Shown: positions 8,412 to 15,046 of the stretch, one piece after another
Layout: the number at the start of each line of letters is the position of its first letter
Position numbering within the stretch: the stretch's first letter is position 1
DNA from: CAXNKG01 sp964202965
GTDB taxonomy: Bacteria > Acidobacteriota > Vicinamibacteria > Vicinamibacterales > UBA2999
Assembly: GCA_964202965.1 (NCBI GenBank)
Contig: CAXNKG010000038.1
Coordinates: forward strand, 1 to 32,662
Direction of reading: 5' to 3'
DNA length: 32,662 bases
Notes under the pieces: generated by a model
What the model saw: only the letters and a program-made list of their open reading frames with translations
Database searches by the model: none
Told to the model about the DNA's origin: nothing
Position numbers and translations under genes: made by a program

Positions 8412-8629
8412 GACCTATACCCGGGCGTTGACCCGCCGCCGACGAAGTTCACGATCTCAATCCGATCGCCATCGTGGACCGTGACGTCGGCAAACAGGTG
8501 CCGCCTGATGATGGCGTAATTGTGTTCCACGGCGACGCGGCGCGGATCGAGGGACAGCTTCGTCAGCAGGTCGGCGATCGAGAGTGGCCCGTCGAGTTCG
8601 TGCGGTTCGCCGTTGAGCGTGATGAACAA
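8408..8629 (-). CDS. thiS: Sulfur carrier protein ThiS with an unusual C-terminal tail
   Basis: This 73-residue beta-grasp protein carries sulfur as a C-terminal thiocarboxylate to ThiG. Family features are ITLNGEPHEL at the start, SIADLL, RRVAVEHNYAIIRR, DGDRIEIVNFVGGG. In ordinary ThiS the chain ends at the Gly-Gly that is adenylated and thiolated. Here seven residues (STPGYRS) follow the Gly-Gly-Gly before a TGA that overlaps the thiG ATG. The start is taken as the TTG at 8629, because the family's first strand begins there and an AGG lies about 8 nt upstream; no ATG is available. A good promoter (TTGACT, 18 nt, TACGCT) lies just upstream at 8683-8654. Confidence 0.85.
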   Translation of the reverse strand: MFITLNGEPHELDGPLSIADLLTKLSLDPRRVAVEHNYAIIRRHLFADVTVHDGDRIEIVNFVGGGSTPGYRS

Positions 8630-8653
8630 GGACGCGGCCTGCGAGGATGAATC

Positions 8654-8683
8654 AGCGTACCGCGCGCGCTCGCGGCAAGTCAA
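8654..8683 (-). promoter_or_regulatory. Sigma70-like promoter of the thiS-thiG-methyltransferase-ligase operon
   Basis: Read on the minus strand, TTGACT (8683-8678) and TACGCT (8659-8654) are separated by 18 nt. The start would fall near 8647, giving a leader of about 18 nt before the TTG of thiS. This supports the chosen thiS start and leaves no room for a TPP riboswitch between promoter and gene. Confidence 0.5.
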
Positions 8684-8685
8684 GG

Positions 8686-8691
8686 TAAGCT
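8686..8691 (+). promoter_or_regulatory. Possible -10 (TAAGCT) for the transglutaminase-ABC operon
   Basis: TAAGCT ends 7 nt before the GTG at 8699, so transcription would begin at or next to the start codon. No clear -35 was found. The element lies within about 30 nt of the divergent thiS promoter. The same close spacing recurs at several other genes in this window. Confidence 0.3.
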
Positions 8692-8698
8692 CTTTCCG

Positions 8699-10333
8699 GT
8701 GAAGCTGTTGCGGCCGATCCCGCGCTCCGTGTCGCGGCCGGTATCGGCGCTGATTCTCCTCGCCTGGGCCGGCTGTATGGCGCTGCTGGTCCACCGGACG
8801 TACGTCCAGGCCTCGCCGGGAAATCTCGCAACGGACCTCGCGCGCTACGGACCGACCGCCACCTGGCGGGGCGTCTATTATCGCGGCGACAAGGTCGGGT
8901 TCACCGTCAGCCAGACGATTCGCACCGATACCGGATTCGAGCTTCAGGAGGATGCGCGCCTCGAGCTCGTGCTCCTCGGCTCCACGTCCGCAACGGCGCT
9001 TCGGACGACCGCAACGGTGGACGAGAACTTCGCGCTCGAGTCGTTCGCGTTTTCTCTCGACCCCGGGACCGGCGCGATCGAGGTGACCGGAGAAGTGGTC
9101 CCGGCGACTGCGGCCGATTCGGGGCGCCATCGGCTGATCCTCACCATCACCTCCGGCGGTCGCGCGCGCACCGAGACCCGGCAGCTCGAGGATCTGCCGG
9201 TCCTGACCCTCAACTTCTCCCGCATCCTGGCGAGCCGCGGCATCGAAGCCGGCACGACGCAGCGGTGGACCATGTTCGATCCGGCCACGCTTCGCAACGC
9301 ACCCGTCGAGCTCCGCATCGGGGAGCGCGAGGTCGTGCGGACCCGCGACGGATTCATCCCGGCATTCCGCGTGGAGATGGCGTACGAGGGCCTGACGACG
9401 ACCTCGTGGGTGACGGACACCGGGGATGTCGTGCGCGAAGAGAGTCCGCTCGGGCTGATGACGTTGCGCGAGTCGCCGGAGGATGCCAGAGGGCTGGCCG
9501 TTCCGGGCCGCGTGCAGCAGGACCTGCTTCGGATGTCGGCGGTCGTGCCGGTGATGCGCCAGCGCATCGACGAACCGCGCGATGTCCGGCGGCTCCGACT
9601 GCGGCTGGAAGGGTTCGACCGACGCGGGGCCGACATGGACGGCGTGGGGCAGACCGTCGACGGCGACATCGTGGAGATTCAGGATCCGCGCACGCTGCAG
9701 CCCGGGCCGGCCGATCCGTCCAGCAGCGGCTATCTCGCGCCGGAGCCGCTGATTGAAAGCGATGCGCCCGAGATCATCGCCGAGGCGACGCGCGCAGTGG
9801 AGGGCGTTGCAGGTCCGCGCGCGCGCGCGGAGCGCCTGACGCGCTACGTCAACGCGCTGCTCGAGAAGAAACCGACCATCAGCATTCCATCTGCGCTGGA
9901 GGTCCTGCGCACGAAGATCGGCGATTGCAACGAGCACACCGCGCTGTACGTGGCGATGGCTCGTGCCGCCGGGATTCCCGCGCGTATCGCCGTCGGCCTT
10001 GTCTATGTCCGCGCGGCGCAGGGTGCGTTTTACTACCACGCGTGGCCCGAGGTGTATCTCGACGAGGGTGGGGGGCGGGGGCTCTGGCTGCCGGTTGATC
10101 CGACGCTCAACCAGTTCCCCGCGGACGGTACGCACCTGCGGCTTGTGCGCGGCGGTCTCGAGCAGCAGGCGGCGATCGTGCCGTTGGTCGGCCGTCTCCG
10201 TATTACGGTCCTCGAACTGGATCTTGACCCGCAGTCCACGCCGATTCTGGTGGGCCGCGACAGGCCCGCCCTGCCGGCGCTGGCCGTGCCGGCTCCGGTC
10301 GCCGCGGGCGCGTGTGAGTGTGACCGCCCGTGA
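8699..10333 (+). CDS. Transglutaminase-like protein, membrane-anchored or exported
   Basis: This protein has 544 residues with an N-terminal hydrophobic segment (about 15-31) acting as anchor or signal. A long beta-rich region (about 50-340) follows, then a transglutaminase-like domain at about 355-485. The cysteine-protease-like triad is complete: C410 in GDCNEHT, H447 in YYHAWPEVY and D467 in WLPVDPTLNQ. Such proteins cleave or cross-link peptide or isopeptide bonds, but the substrate is unknown. The GTG start was chosen because hydrophobic sequence begins soon after it and a -10-like TAAGCT lies 7 nt upstream. The stop overlaps the next gene's start as GTGA. Linkage to an ABC ATPase and permease suggests a role in export or processing at the cell envelope; that is inference. 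Confidence 0.85.
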   Translation: MKLLRPIPRSVSRPVSALILLAWAGCMALLVHRTYVQASPGNLATDLARYGPTATWRGVYYRGDKVGFTVSQTIRTDTGFELQEDARLELVLLGSTSATALRTTATVDENFALESFAFSLDPGTGAIEVTGEVVPATAADSGRHRLILTITSGGRARTETRQLEDLPVLTLNFSRILASRGIEAGTTQRWTMFDPATLRNAPVELRIGEREVVRTRDGFIPAFRVEMAYEGLTTTSWVTDTGDVVREESPLGLMTLRESPEDARGLAVPGRVQQDLLRMSAVVPVMRQRIDEPRDVRRLRLRLEGFDRRGADMDGVGQTVDGDIVEIQDPRTLQPGPADPSSSGYLAPEPLIESDAPEIIAEATRAVEGVAGPRARAERLTRYVNALLEKKPTISIPSALEVLRTKIGDCNEHTALYVAMARAAGIPARIAVGLVYVRAAQGAFYYHAWPEVYLDEGGGRGLWLPVDPTLNQFPADGTHLRLVRGGLEQQAAIVPLVGRLRITVLELDLDPQSTPILVGRDRPALPALAVPAPVAAGACECDRP

Positions 10334-11082
10334 TCGCCCTCCAGAACCTCGTGAAGCGCTACGGCGACTTCACCGCCGTGGATGACGTGACGCTCGAGGT
10401 TCAGCAGGGTGAGATCCACGGCTTTCTCGGCCCCAACGGCGCGGGAAAGACGACGACCCTGCGGATGATTGCCGGCCTGCTGGAGCCGACGTCGGGCAGG
10501 ATTCTCGTCAACGGGCACGATCTCGCGACCCATCCGGTGGAGGCCAAGACGTCACTCGGCTTCATTCCGGATCGGCCGTATCTCTACGAGAAGCTCACGG
10601 CGGGCGAATTCCTGCGGTTTCACGGCGGCCTGTACGGCATCGACGGCAACGCCGTCACGGAGCGCATTCACGAGATGCTCGACTTGTTCGAGCTTCGCCG
10701 GTGGGAGAACGAGCTCGTCGAAAGCTTCTCGCACGGCATGAAGCAGCGGCTCGTCATGAGCGCGGCGTTTCTCCATCGACCGCGAGCGGTCGTGGTGGAC
10801 GAGCCGATGGTCGGACTCGATCCGCGGGGCGCCCGTCTCATCAAAGACGTGTTCCGGAAAATGAGCGAGCGCGGAGTGGCGATTCTCATGAGCACGCACA
10901 CGCTCGAAGTCGCCCAGGAGCTGAGCGACCGCATCACGATCATCAACAAGAGCCGGATTGTGGCGCAGGGCACCGTCGACGAAGTGCTGCGGCTCTCCGG
11001 CGCTCAGGACGAACAGCTCACCTCGGTCTTTCTCAGGCTCACTGGCGGCAGCGGCCTGCAGGAGATCGACGAACTCCTCTGA
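10330..11082 (+). CDS. ABC transporter ATP-binding protein (ABC-2 exporter type)
   Basis: This 250-residue nucleotide-binding subunit has Walker A GPNGAGKT (34-41), signature SFSHGMKQR (132-140), Walker B AVVVDEP (153-159) with the D-loop GLDPRG, and the switch histidine in MSTHTLE (H190). The SHGMKQR form of the signature is typical of ATPases paired with ABC-2-type permeases. It hydrolyses ATP on the cytoplasmic face to drive the permease encoded next. The GTG start overlaps the transglutaminase stop by 4 nt, and its TGA overlaps the permease ATG (TGATG), so the three genes are coupled. The substrate is unknown. Confidence 0.93.
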   Translation: MIALQNLVKRYGDFTAVDDVTLEVQQGEIHGFLGPNGAGKTTTLRMIAGLLEPTSGRILVNGHDLATHPVEAKTSLGFIPDRPYLYEKLTAGEFLRFHGGLYGIDGNAVTERIHEMLDLFELRRWENELVESFSHGMKQRLVMSAAFLHRPRAVVVDEPMVGLDPRGARLIKDVFRKMSERGVAILMSTHTLEVAQELSDRITIINKSRIVAQGTVDEVLRLSGAQDEQLTSVFLRLTGGSGLQEIDELL

Positions 11083-12767
11083 TGCAGACGCCATTCACGT
11101 TCCTGCTGCTGCCGCACGCCTGGGCGATGCGGACCCGCGCGCGGCGGCGCGAGCGCGGCGACCTCACGCGGGCCGCGTTCTTCGGGACCATCGGTGCCGT
11201 GGTCTGCGCCGCATTGTTTTCCGGCGCGTACTGGCTGGCCCTGCGGCTGGCGGAGTTCCAGGAGTTTGGCGACTACCTGCTCCGGCTGGGCCTGTCCTGG
11301 CTCTTTCTCACCTTCCTGGCGTTCCTGGCGTTCAGCGGCGTCGTGACGTCGCTGTCGACGTTCTTTCTTGCCGACGATCTCCGGTTGCTGCTCGCCGCGC
11401 CCATCCCGTCGGGACGTCTGTTTCTTGCCCGCTTTGCCCGCACCGTGGCCCAGGCCTCATGGATGGTCGTCATGTTCCTGACGCCCGTGCTGCTCGGTAT
11501 CGGCGCGGCGCGCTGCGCGTCGCCGACGTTCTATGCAGCCGCGGTGCTGACGGTCGTCCCATTCGCGGCCATCCCGGTTGCGGCAGGTGCGGCGATGACG
11601 TTGTTCCTCGTGAACGTCCTGCCGGCGCGCCGCACGCGTGACGTCCTGATGCTCGTGAGCCTGCTGTTTGCGGCGGCCCTGGTGCTGATGCTGCGTGTCA
11701 TGGAGCCGGAGCGGCTGCTGCGAGTCGAGTCGCTGCCCGACATCGCCGGCTTCTTCGCGACCCTCCAGTCGCCGCTCACCCCGCTCCTGCCGTCGTTCTG
11801 GGCAGGCGAGTCGCTCTTTGCCGAGCTTCAGGGAGGCCGGGACCTGCTGCACGGCGCCGCGCTCTGGACGACGGCGCTGGCGTGCATCGTGATGCTGGGC
11901 GGCGCGCAGCGGCGGTGGCACTTCTCGGGGTACAGCCGCTCGCAGGAAGCGCCCAAAGCGCGGGCCAGCCAGCTGCGCATCGTCGAAACGCTCGCGCACG
12001 CACTGCCGCTCTCACCGGTCCGGCGCCAGTTGCTCGTCAAAGACGCGAAAGTCTTTCTGCGGGACGTCAGCCAGTGGCTGCAGCTCCTGCCGCTGCTCGC
12101 ACTGGTCCTGCTGTATCTCTACAACTTCCGCGCGCTGGATCTCGATCGCATCCCGTATATGAGCGGCTTCGTGAAGAACGTCTACGCCCTCGTCAATCTG
12201 GCGATGGCCGGCTTTGTCCTGGCGACGGTCGCCGTGCGGTTCGTGTTTCCAGCCGTCTCGATCGAGGGCGCCGCGTTCTGGATCGTGCGGGCGTCGCCGG
12301 TGTCGATGCGCGATTTTCTGTGGTCGAAGTTCTGGACGGGTCTCGTCCCGCTCCTGTTGTTCATCGAAGGGCTGACCATTGCCGCCAATGAATTGATGGC
12401 CATCGATCCATTCCTGAAAGTCGTCGCGATCGTGGCCGTCGGCCTGATGACATTTGCCCTCGTCGGACTGGCGACCGGGCTGGGCGCGCGCTATCCGCGG
12501 TTCGGCGCGGATGCGACGCAGGCGGCCGGTTCGTACGGCGGCGTCGCGTTCATGGTGCTCGCCGTCCTCTACATCATCGTCATGATCGTGCTGCTCGGCT
12601 GGCCGTCGGCGACGTGGTTGTTCAGCCGGCTGCGGGGCATCCGGCTGTCAACACTGCGGGAAGCGCTGATGGTCGCGAGCTTTGCCGGTGCCGTCGTCTT
12701 GAGTGGGGCGACGTGGCTGATCGGGATGCGCTCTGGCGTGGCGGCCCTGGAAAAGATGAACCGCTAA
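11082..12767 (+). CDS. ABC transporter permease (large ABC-2-like exporter subunit)
   Basis: This 561-residue polytopic membrane protein has strongly hydrophobic segments near residues 30-50, 65-90, 125-150, 155-180, 190-210, 260-280, 335-350, 365-390, 420-440, 445-465, 485-510 and 530-550. The soluble loop between about 285 and 330 carries the RRQLLVKDAKVFLRD stretch seen in large putative ABC exporter permeases. The ATG at 11082 overlaps the ATPase stop and was preferred over any upstream start, which would read through the ATPase gene in another frame. It forms the membrane channel of the transglutaminase-linked ABC system. It ends 15 nt before a symmetric hairpin that separates it from the convergent glucokinase gene. 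The transported substrate is not known. Confidence 0.85.
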   Translation: MQTPFTFLLLPHAWAMRTRARRRERGDLTRAAFFGTIGAVVCAALFSGAYWLALRLAEFQEFGDYLLRLGLSWLFLTFLAFLAFSGVVTSLSTFFLADDLRLLLAAPIPSGRLFLARFARTVAQASWMVVMFLTPVLLGIGAARCASPTFYAAAVLTVVPFAAIPVAAGAAMTLFLVNVLPARRTRDVLMLVSLLFAAALVLMLRVMEPERLLRVESLPDIAGFFATLQSPLTPLLPSFWAGESLFAELQGGRDLLHGAALWTTALACIVMLGGAQRRWHFSGYSRSQEAPKARASQLRIVETLAHALPLSPVRRQLLVKDAKVFLRDVSQWLQLLPLLALVLLYLYNFRALDLDRIPYMSGFVKNVYALVNLAMAGFVLATVAVRFVFPAVSIEGAAFWIVRASPVSMRDFLWSKFWTGLVPLLLFIEGLTIAANELMAIDPFLKVVAIVAVGLMTFALVGLATGLGARYPRFGADATQAAGSYGGVAFMVLAVLYIIVMIVLLGWPSATWLFSRLRGIRLSTLREALMVASFAGAVVLSGATWLIGMRSGVAALEKMNR

Positions 12768-12782
12768 GAAGTCCCGCCAAAT

Positions 12783-12805
12783 AAATGGGGTCAGACCCCA
12801 TTTTT
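12783..12805. terminator. Symmetric hairpin between convergent genes, REP-like
   Basis: Perfect 9-nt arms AAATGGGGT (12783-12791) and ACCCCATTT (12795-12803) flank a CAG loop, with further T's after the right arm. Because one arm begins with A's and the other ends with T's, it can serve as an intrinsic terminator on both strands, for the ABC permease and for glucokinase. From memory, a TGGGGTCAGACCCCA core recurs as a dispersed palindrome in many bacterial genomes, so it may also be a mobile REP-like unit. Confidence 0.7.
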
Positions 12806-13811
12806 ACGATTCCAGTAATTCCTGGGCTCGCACCGCCGCGCCAATCAGCCCAGCGGCGGGATTGACGATCACGCGGACCGGCATGGCCTCGAGGAGTGCC
12901 GCCATCGCCCCCTTGGCCCTGAACGCGTCGAGGAAGCGGCCGTCCTGGAGGGCGGGCAGAATCCTCGGCGCGATTCCCCCTCCCACATAGACGCCCGCCG
13001 TTGCGACGCCTCGGAGCGCCAGGTTGCCGGCCTCGGCGCCGTAGACGCTCACGAAGATATCCAGCGCCTCGACGCATGCCGTGCAGTCGCCCGACAGGGC
13101 GGCGGTGGAGATTGCGGCGGGCCACGCATCGGAGGGAAGGGCCTGCACGGCCCGGCAGGGGTGCGAACCGTGCGTGAACCGATGGAGGTTGGCAAGGCCT
13201 GGACCGCAGAGGATGTCCTCGACTTCCGCGCGGCCACGCTCCGCGCGCAGCATCTTGAGCAGTTCGATCTCGCGCTCGGACCTGGGCGCGAAGTCGGCGT
13301 GGCCTCCTTCGGATGGCACCGGCCGCAACCGTCCATCGATGCGAGGGAGAGACGCCTGTCCCAGTCCGGTCCCCGCCGCGATGACGACCGCATTGCCGTC
13401 CGGATGAGCGATGCCCTGCTGCAGCGCGATCGAGTCCCCTGGCTCCAGCACGCCGACGCTGGCGGCCATCGCTTCAAGGTCGTTCATCAGAGCGATCCGG
13501 GTCGTACCGAGGTATGCCGACACGTCCCTGGCGTCGATGTCCCATGTGATGTTGGTGAGCTGCGCTCGTTGGCCGATGACCGGTCCCGCGGCCCCGATGG
13601 CGGCCGCGGCAATCGCCGCCGGATGGTGCACGTCGCGGGCGAACGCGCCCAGGATGCCGGAGAAGCTCGTGAACGCCGGCGTCGAGTACGCCTGGATGGC
13701 GATCGCGATCGGCCGCGGCGCCGCCTGTTCGAAGATCCCGAGGAGGGTCTTGGTGCCGCCGACGTCGCCGGCGAGCAACACGGCCGGCGAACCTCGTCGC
13801 GGCGCACCCAT
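12804..13811 (-). CDS. glk: Glucokinase
   Basis: This 335-residue protein of the proteobacterial-type Glk family phosphorylates glucose with ATP to glucose 6-phosphate. Visible motifs are the phosphate-binding AGDVGGTKTLLGIF (14-27), the catalytic aspartate D111 in LMNDLEAMA, the GTGLGQA loop (147-153), and PSEGGHADFAP (166-176) containing the Glu and His that bind glucose. The C-terminus has GVYVGGGIAPRI and NPAAGLIGAA. The ATG at 13811 was chosen because a perfect TATAAT on the minus strand lies 7 nt upstream and homology starts soon after; a longer frame upstream overlaps the divergent TPR gene. There is no Shine-Dalgarno site, suggesting a leaderless message. It would feed the glucose-phosphate pool used for nucleotide sugars. 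Confidence 0.92.
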   Translation of the reverse strand: MGAPRRGSPAVLLAGDVGGTKTLLGIFEQAAPRPIAIAIQAYSTPAFTSFSGILGAFARDVHHPAAIAAAAIGAAGPVIGQRAQLTNITWDIDARDVSAYLGTTRIALMNDLEAMAASVGVLEPGDSIALQQGIAHPDGNAVVIAAGTGLGQASLPRIDGRLRPVPSEGGHADFAPRSEREIELLKMLRAERGRAEVEDILCGPGLANLHRFTHGSHPCRAVQALPSDAWPAAISTAALSGDCTACVEALDIFVSVYGAEAGNLALRGVATAGVYVGGGIAPRILPALQDGRFLDAFRAKGAMAALLEAMPVRVIVNPAAGLIGAAVRAQELLES

Positions 13812-13818
13812 GGCGTAG

Positions 13819-13826
13819 ATTATAGT
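13819..13826. promoter_or_regulatory. Shared bidirectional promoter core for glk and the MerR/TPR gene
   Basis: Bases 13824-13819 read TATAAT on the minus strand and bases 13821-13826 read TATAGT on the plus strand, overlapping by four bases. The first ends 7 nt before the glk ATG, the second 9 nt before the GTG of the TPR gene. Both transcripts would start at or beside their start codons, and initiation in one direction should exclude the other. No clear -35 is seen for either. Confidence 0.55.
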
Positions 13827-13835
13827 GAACGCGCA

Positions 13836-14648
13836 GTGACGACCACGGGTTCCGCGTTCGCGTCGCGTCGGCAACTGCTCGACCGCTACGCACACCTCCG
13901 CGACGATCAGCTCCGCTACATGCAGAAGTGGGGGCTCATCCGCCCGGACCGCCGGACCAATGGCGAAGAGTTCTATTCGTTTGCGGACCTGGCGATGATT
14001 CGGCAGGCCGACGACGCGATCGCGGCGGGCGCACACTTCAGCGCCGTCCTGCGCAATCTGCTCGCGTCGCGCGCGGGCCAGCTCACCCTCGACTTCCGGA
14101 TTGAAGCGCAGCCCGCCAAGGTCCTGCAGCTGCGCCGCCGCGAGCTGCCGCCCCTCGCCGCGCTCATGGAGCCTTTGCCGGCGCCGCCGGATTCCTCCGC
14201 GGAGCAGTATTTCGTGGCGGCATCGGTCGCCGATACCGGCGACCCGGCCGGTTTTGACGCCGCGGCCTCAGCGTATCGCCGCGCGCTCGAAATCGATCCG
14301 TACCTGGTACCGGCGCTGATCAACCTCGCCAACATCCATTACGCGCGCGACGAGATCGCCGAGGCGCAGGCGCTCTACGAGCGGGCGATTGCGATCGAGC
14401 CGGACGTCTTCGAGGCGCATTTCAACCTCGGGAACATCTTTCACGATCTGGGACGATACCCGCCGGCGCAGACGTGCTACCGCGACGCCCTGAAGCTGAA
14501 TCCCGGGTATGCCGACGCGCACTTCTACCTGGCCGTGACGCTGGAGAAGAGCGGGCAGTCCAAGGAGGCGCGGGCGCACTGGCGGGCCTACCAGCAGCTG
14601 GCGCCGAAGGGGGAGTGGGTGGACCTGGCGAAGGAATTTTCGGATTAG
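13836..14648 (+). CDS. MerR-like HTH plus tetratricopeptide-repeat protein
   Basis: This protein has 270 residues. Residues 9-70 resemble a MerR-type winged helix: LRYMQKWGLIRP, then the wing-like FYSFADLAMIRQ and DDAIAAGAHFSAV. A linker (about 95-125) leads to three TPR units at about 140-250, for example AYRRALEIDPYLVPALINLANIHY, then ALYERAIAIEPDVFEAHFNLGNI, then CYRDALKLNPGYADAHFYLA (described in pieces). The architecture suggests a regulator or adaptor that binds DNA or a protein through the HTH part and partners through the TPRs. The GTG at 13836 is the first start after a -10-like TATAGT, and no Shine-Dalgarno site is present. It is divergent from glk and shares its promoter core, which could let it influence glk; that is inference. 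DNA-binding function is untested. Confidence 0.8.
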   Translation: MTTTGSAFASRRQLLDRYAHLRDDQLRYMQKWGLIRPDRRTNGEEFYSFADLAMIRQADDAIAAGAHFSAVLRNLLASRAGQLTLDFRIEAQPAKVLQLRRRELPPLAALMEPLPAPPDSSAEQYFVAASVADTGDPAGFDAAASAYRRALEIDPYLVPALINLANIHYARDEIAEAQALYERAIAIEPDVFEAHFNLGNIFHDLGRYPPAQTCYRDALKLNPGYADAHFYLAVTLEKSGQSKEARAHWRAYQQLAPKGEWVDLAKEFSD

Positions 14649-14662
14649 GTCGGCGGGTCAGG

Positions 14663-15046
14663 TCAGTACGAGTAGTTGTCGTCCGATCGTTTCCGCGGCG
14701 CCCGCCGCAGTTTGTAGTACTGGCATTCGGGGCACCACGCGTCCGGATCGAATCCCTGCATCCCGGCGTACGGCTTGACCTCGCGATGCGTGCAGAACGC
14801 CTGGTTGCCGCTCTCCTCCTTCTGCATCCACCGGCACGAACGGAACCGGACGCCCGCGGCGGATTCCGGGTTGTCGGATGTCACCGGTGTTACCGGGAAC
14901 GGGGATCCGGGATCGGGGATCAGGGATCCGGAATCCGGGGTCCGCGGTCCAGAATCAGGGCCGGGCGAGGTCTGGGCTGGGTCACCTGGTCCCGCATCCC
15001 GGATCCCGGATCCCGTGATGAAGGAGTTATTGAAGTTGTACGCCAA
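14663..15046 (-). CDS. Small Cys4 putative zinc-binding protein with repeat-derived linker
   Basis: This 127-residue protein is not assigned to a named family. The C-terminal half (about 66-127) looks like genuine coding sequence: four cysteines at 71, 85, 105 and 108 (the last two as WCPECQYY) could bind one zinc ion, and the end is basic (KLRRAPRKR). Residues 12-60 are Pro/Gly/Ser/Asp-rich and are encoded by degenerate GGGATCC-type repeats, so this part may be an insertion. The ATG at 15046 overlaps the end of the helicase gene by 20 nt, favouring coupled translation; a shorter protein starting inside is possible. The gene ends 14 nt from the convergent MerR/TPR gene. Its link to the helicase and IF-1 suggests an RNA- or ribosome-related role, which is only inference. 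Confidence 0.55.
   Translation of the reverse strand: MAYNFNNSFITGSGIRDAGPGDPAQTSPGPDSGPRTPDSGSLIPDPGSPFPVTPVTSDNPESAAGVRFRSCRWMQKEESGNQAFCTHREVKPYAGMQGFDPDAWCPECQYYKLRRAPRKRSDDNYSY
14902..15015. repeat. Degenerate GGGATCC/GGGATC repeat with inverted arms
   Basis: The left arm (14902-14935) carries units such as GGGATCCGGGATC and GGGATCAGGGATCCGG. The right arm (14994-15015) reads as the same units on the opposite strand (CATCCCGGATCCCGGATCCC). About 58 nt of GC-rich sequence lies between. The whole element falls within the reading frame of the small Cys4 protein and encodes its Pro/Gly/Asp-rich linker. It has no uniform spacers, so it is not a CRISPR array. Confidence 0.7.

Noticed and set aside
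8630..8700. TPP riboswitch before thiS
   Set aside because: The gap to the divergent gene is only about 70 nt and no CTGAGA or ACC-GA-CTGAT-type core is seen on the minus strand; a sigma70-like promoter fills it.
8630..10135. Long minus-strand frame opposite the transglutaminase gene
   Set aside because: It is antisense to a gene with a complete catalytic triad, has the Arg/His-rich composition of a shadow frame, and only its end (thiS) is recognisable.
10701..11081. N-terminal extension of the ABC permease
   Set aside because: It overlaps the ATPase gene in another frame and lacks hydrophobic sequence; the ATG at 11082 follows the ATPase stop directly.
13161..13835. N-terminal extension of the MerR/TPR protein
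   Set aside because: It is antisense to glucokinase and crosses the shared promoter core.
14902..15015. CRISPR array
   Set aside because: Units are short, degenerate and adjacent, with no regular spacers and no cas genes.
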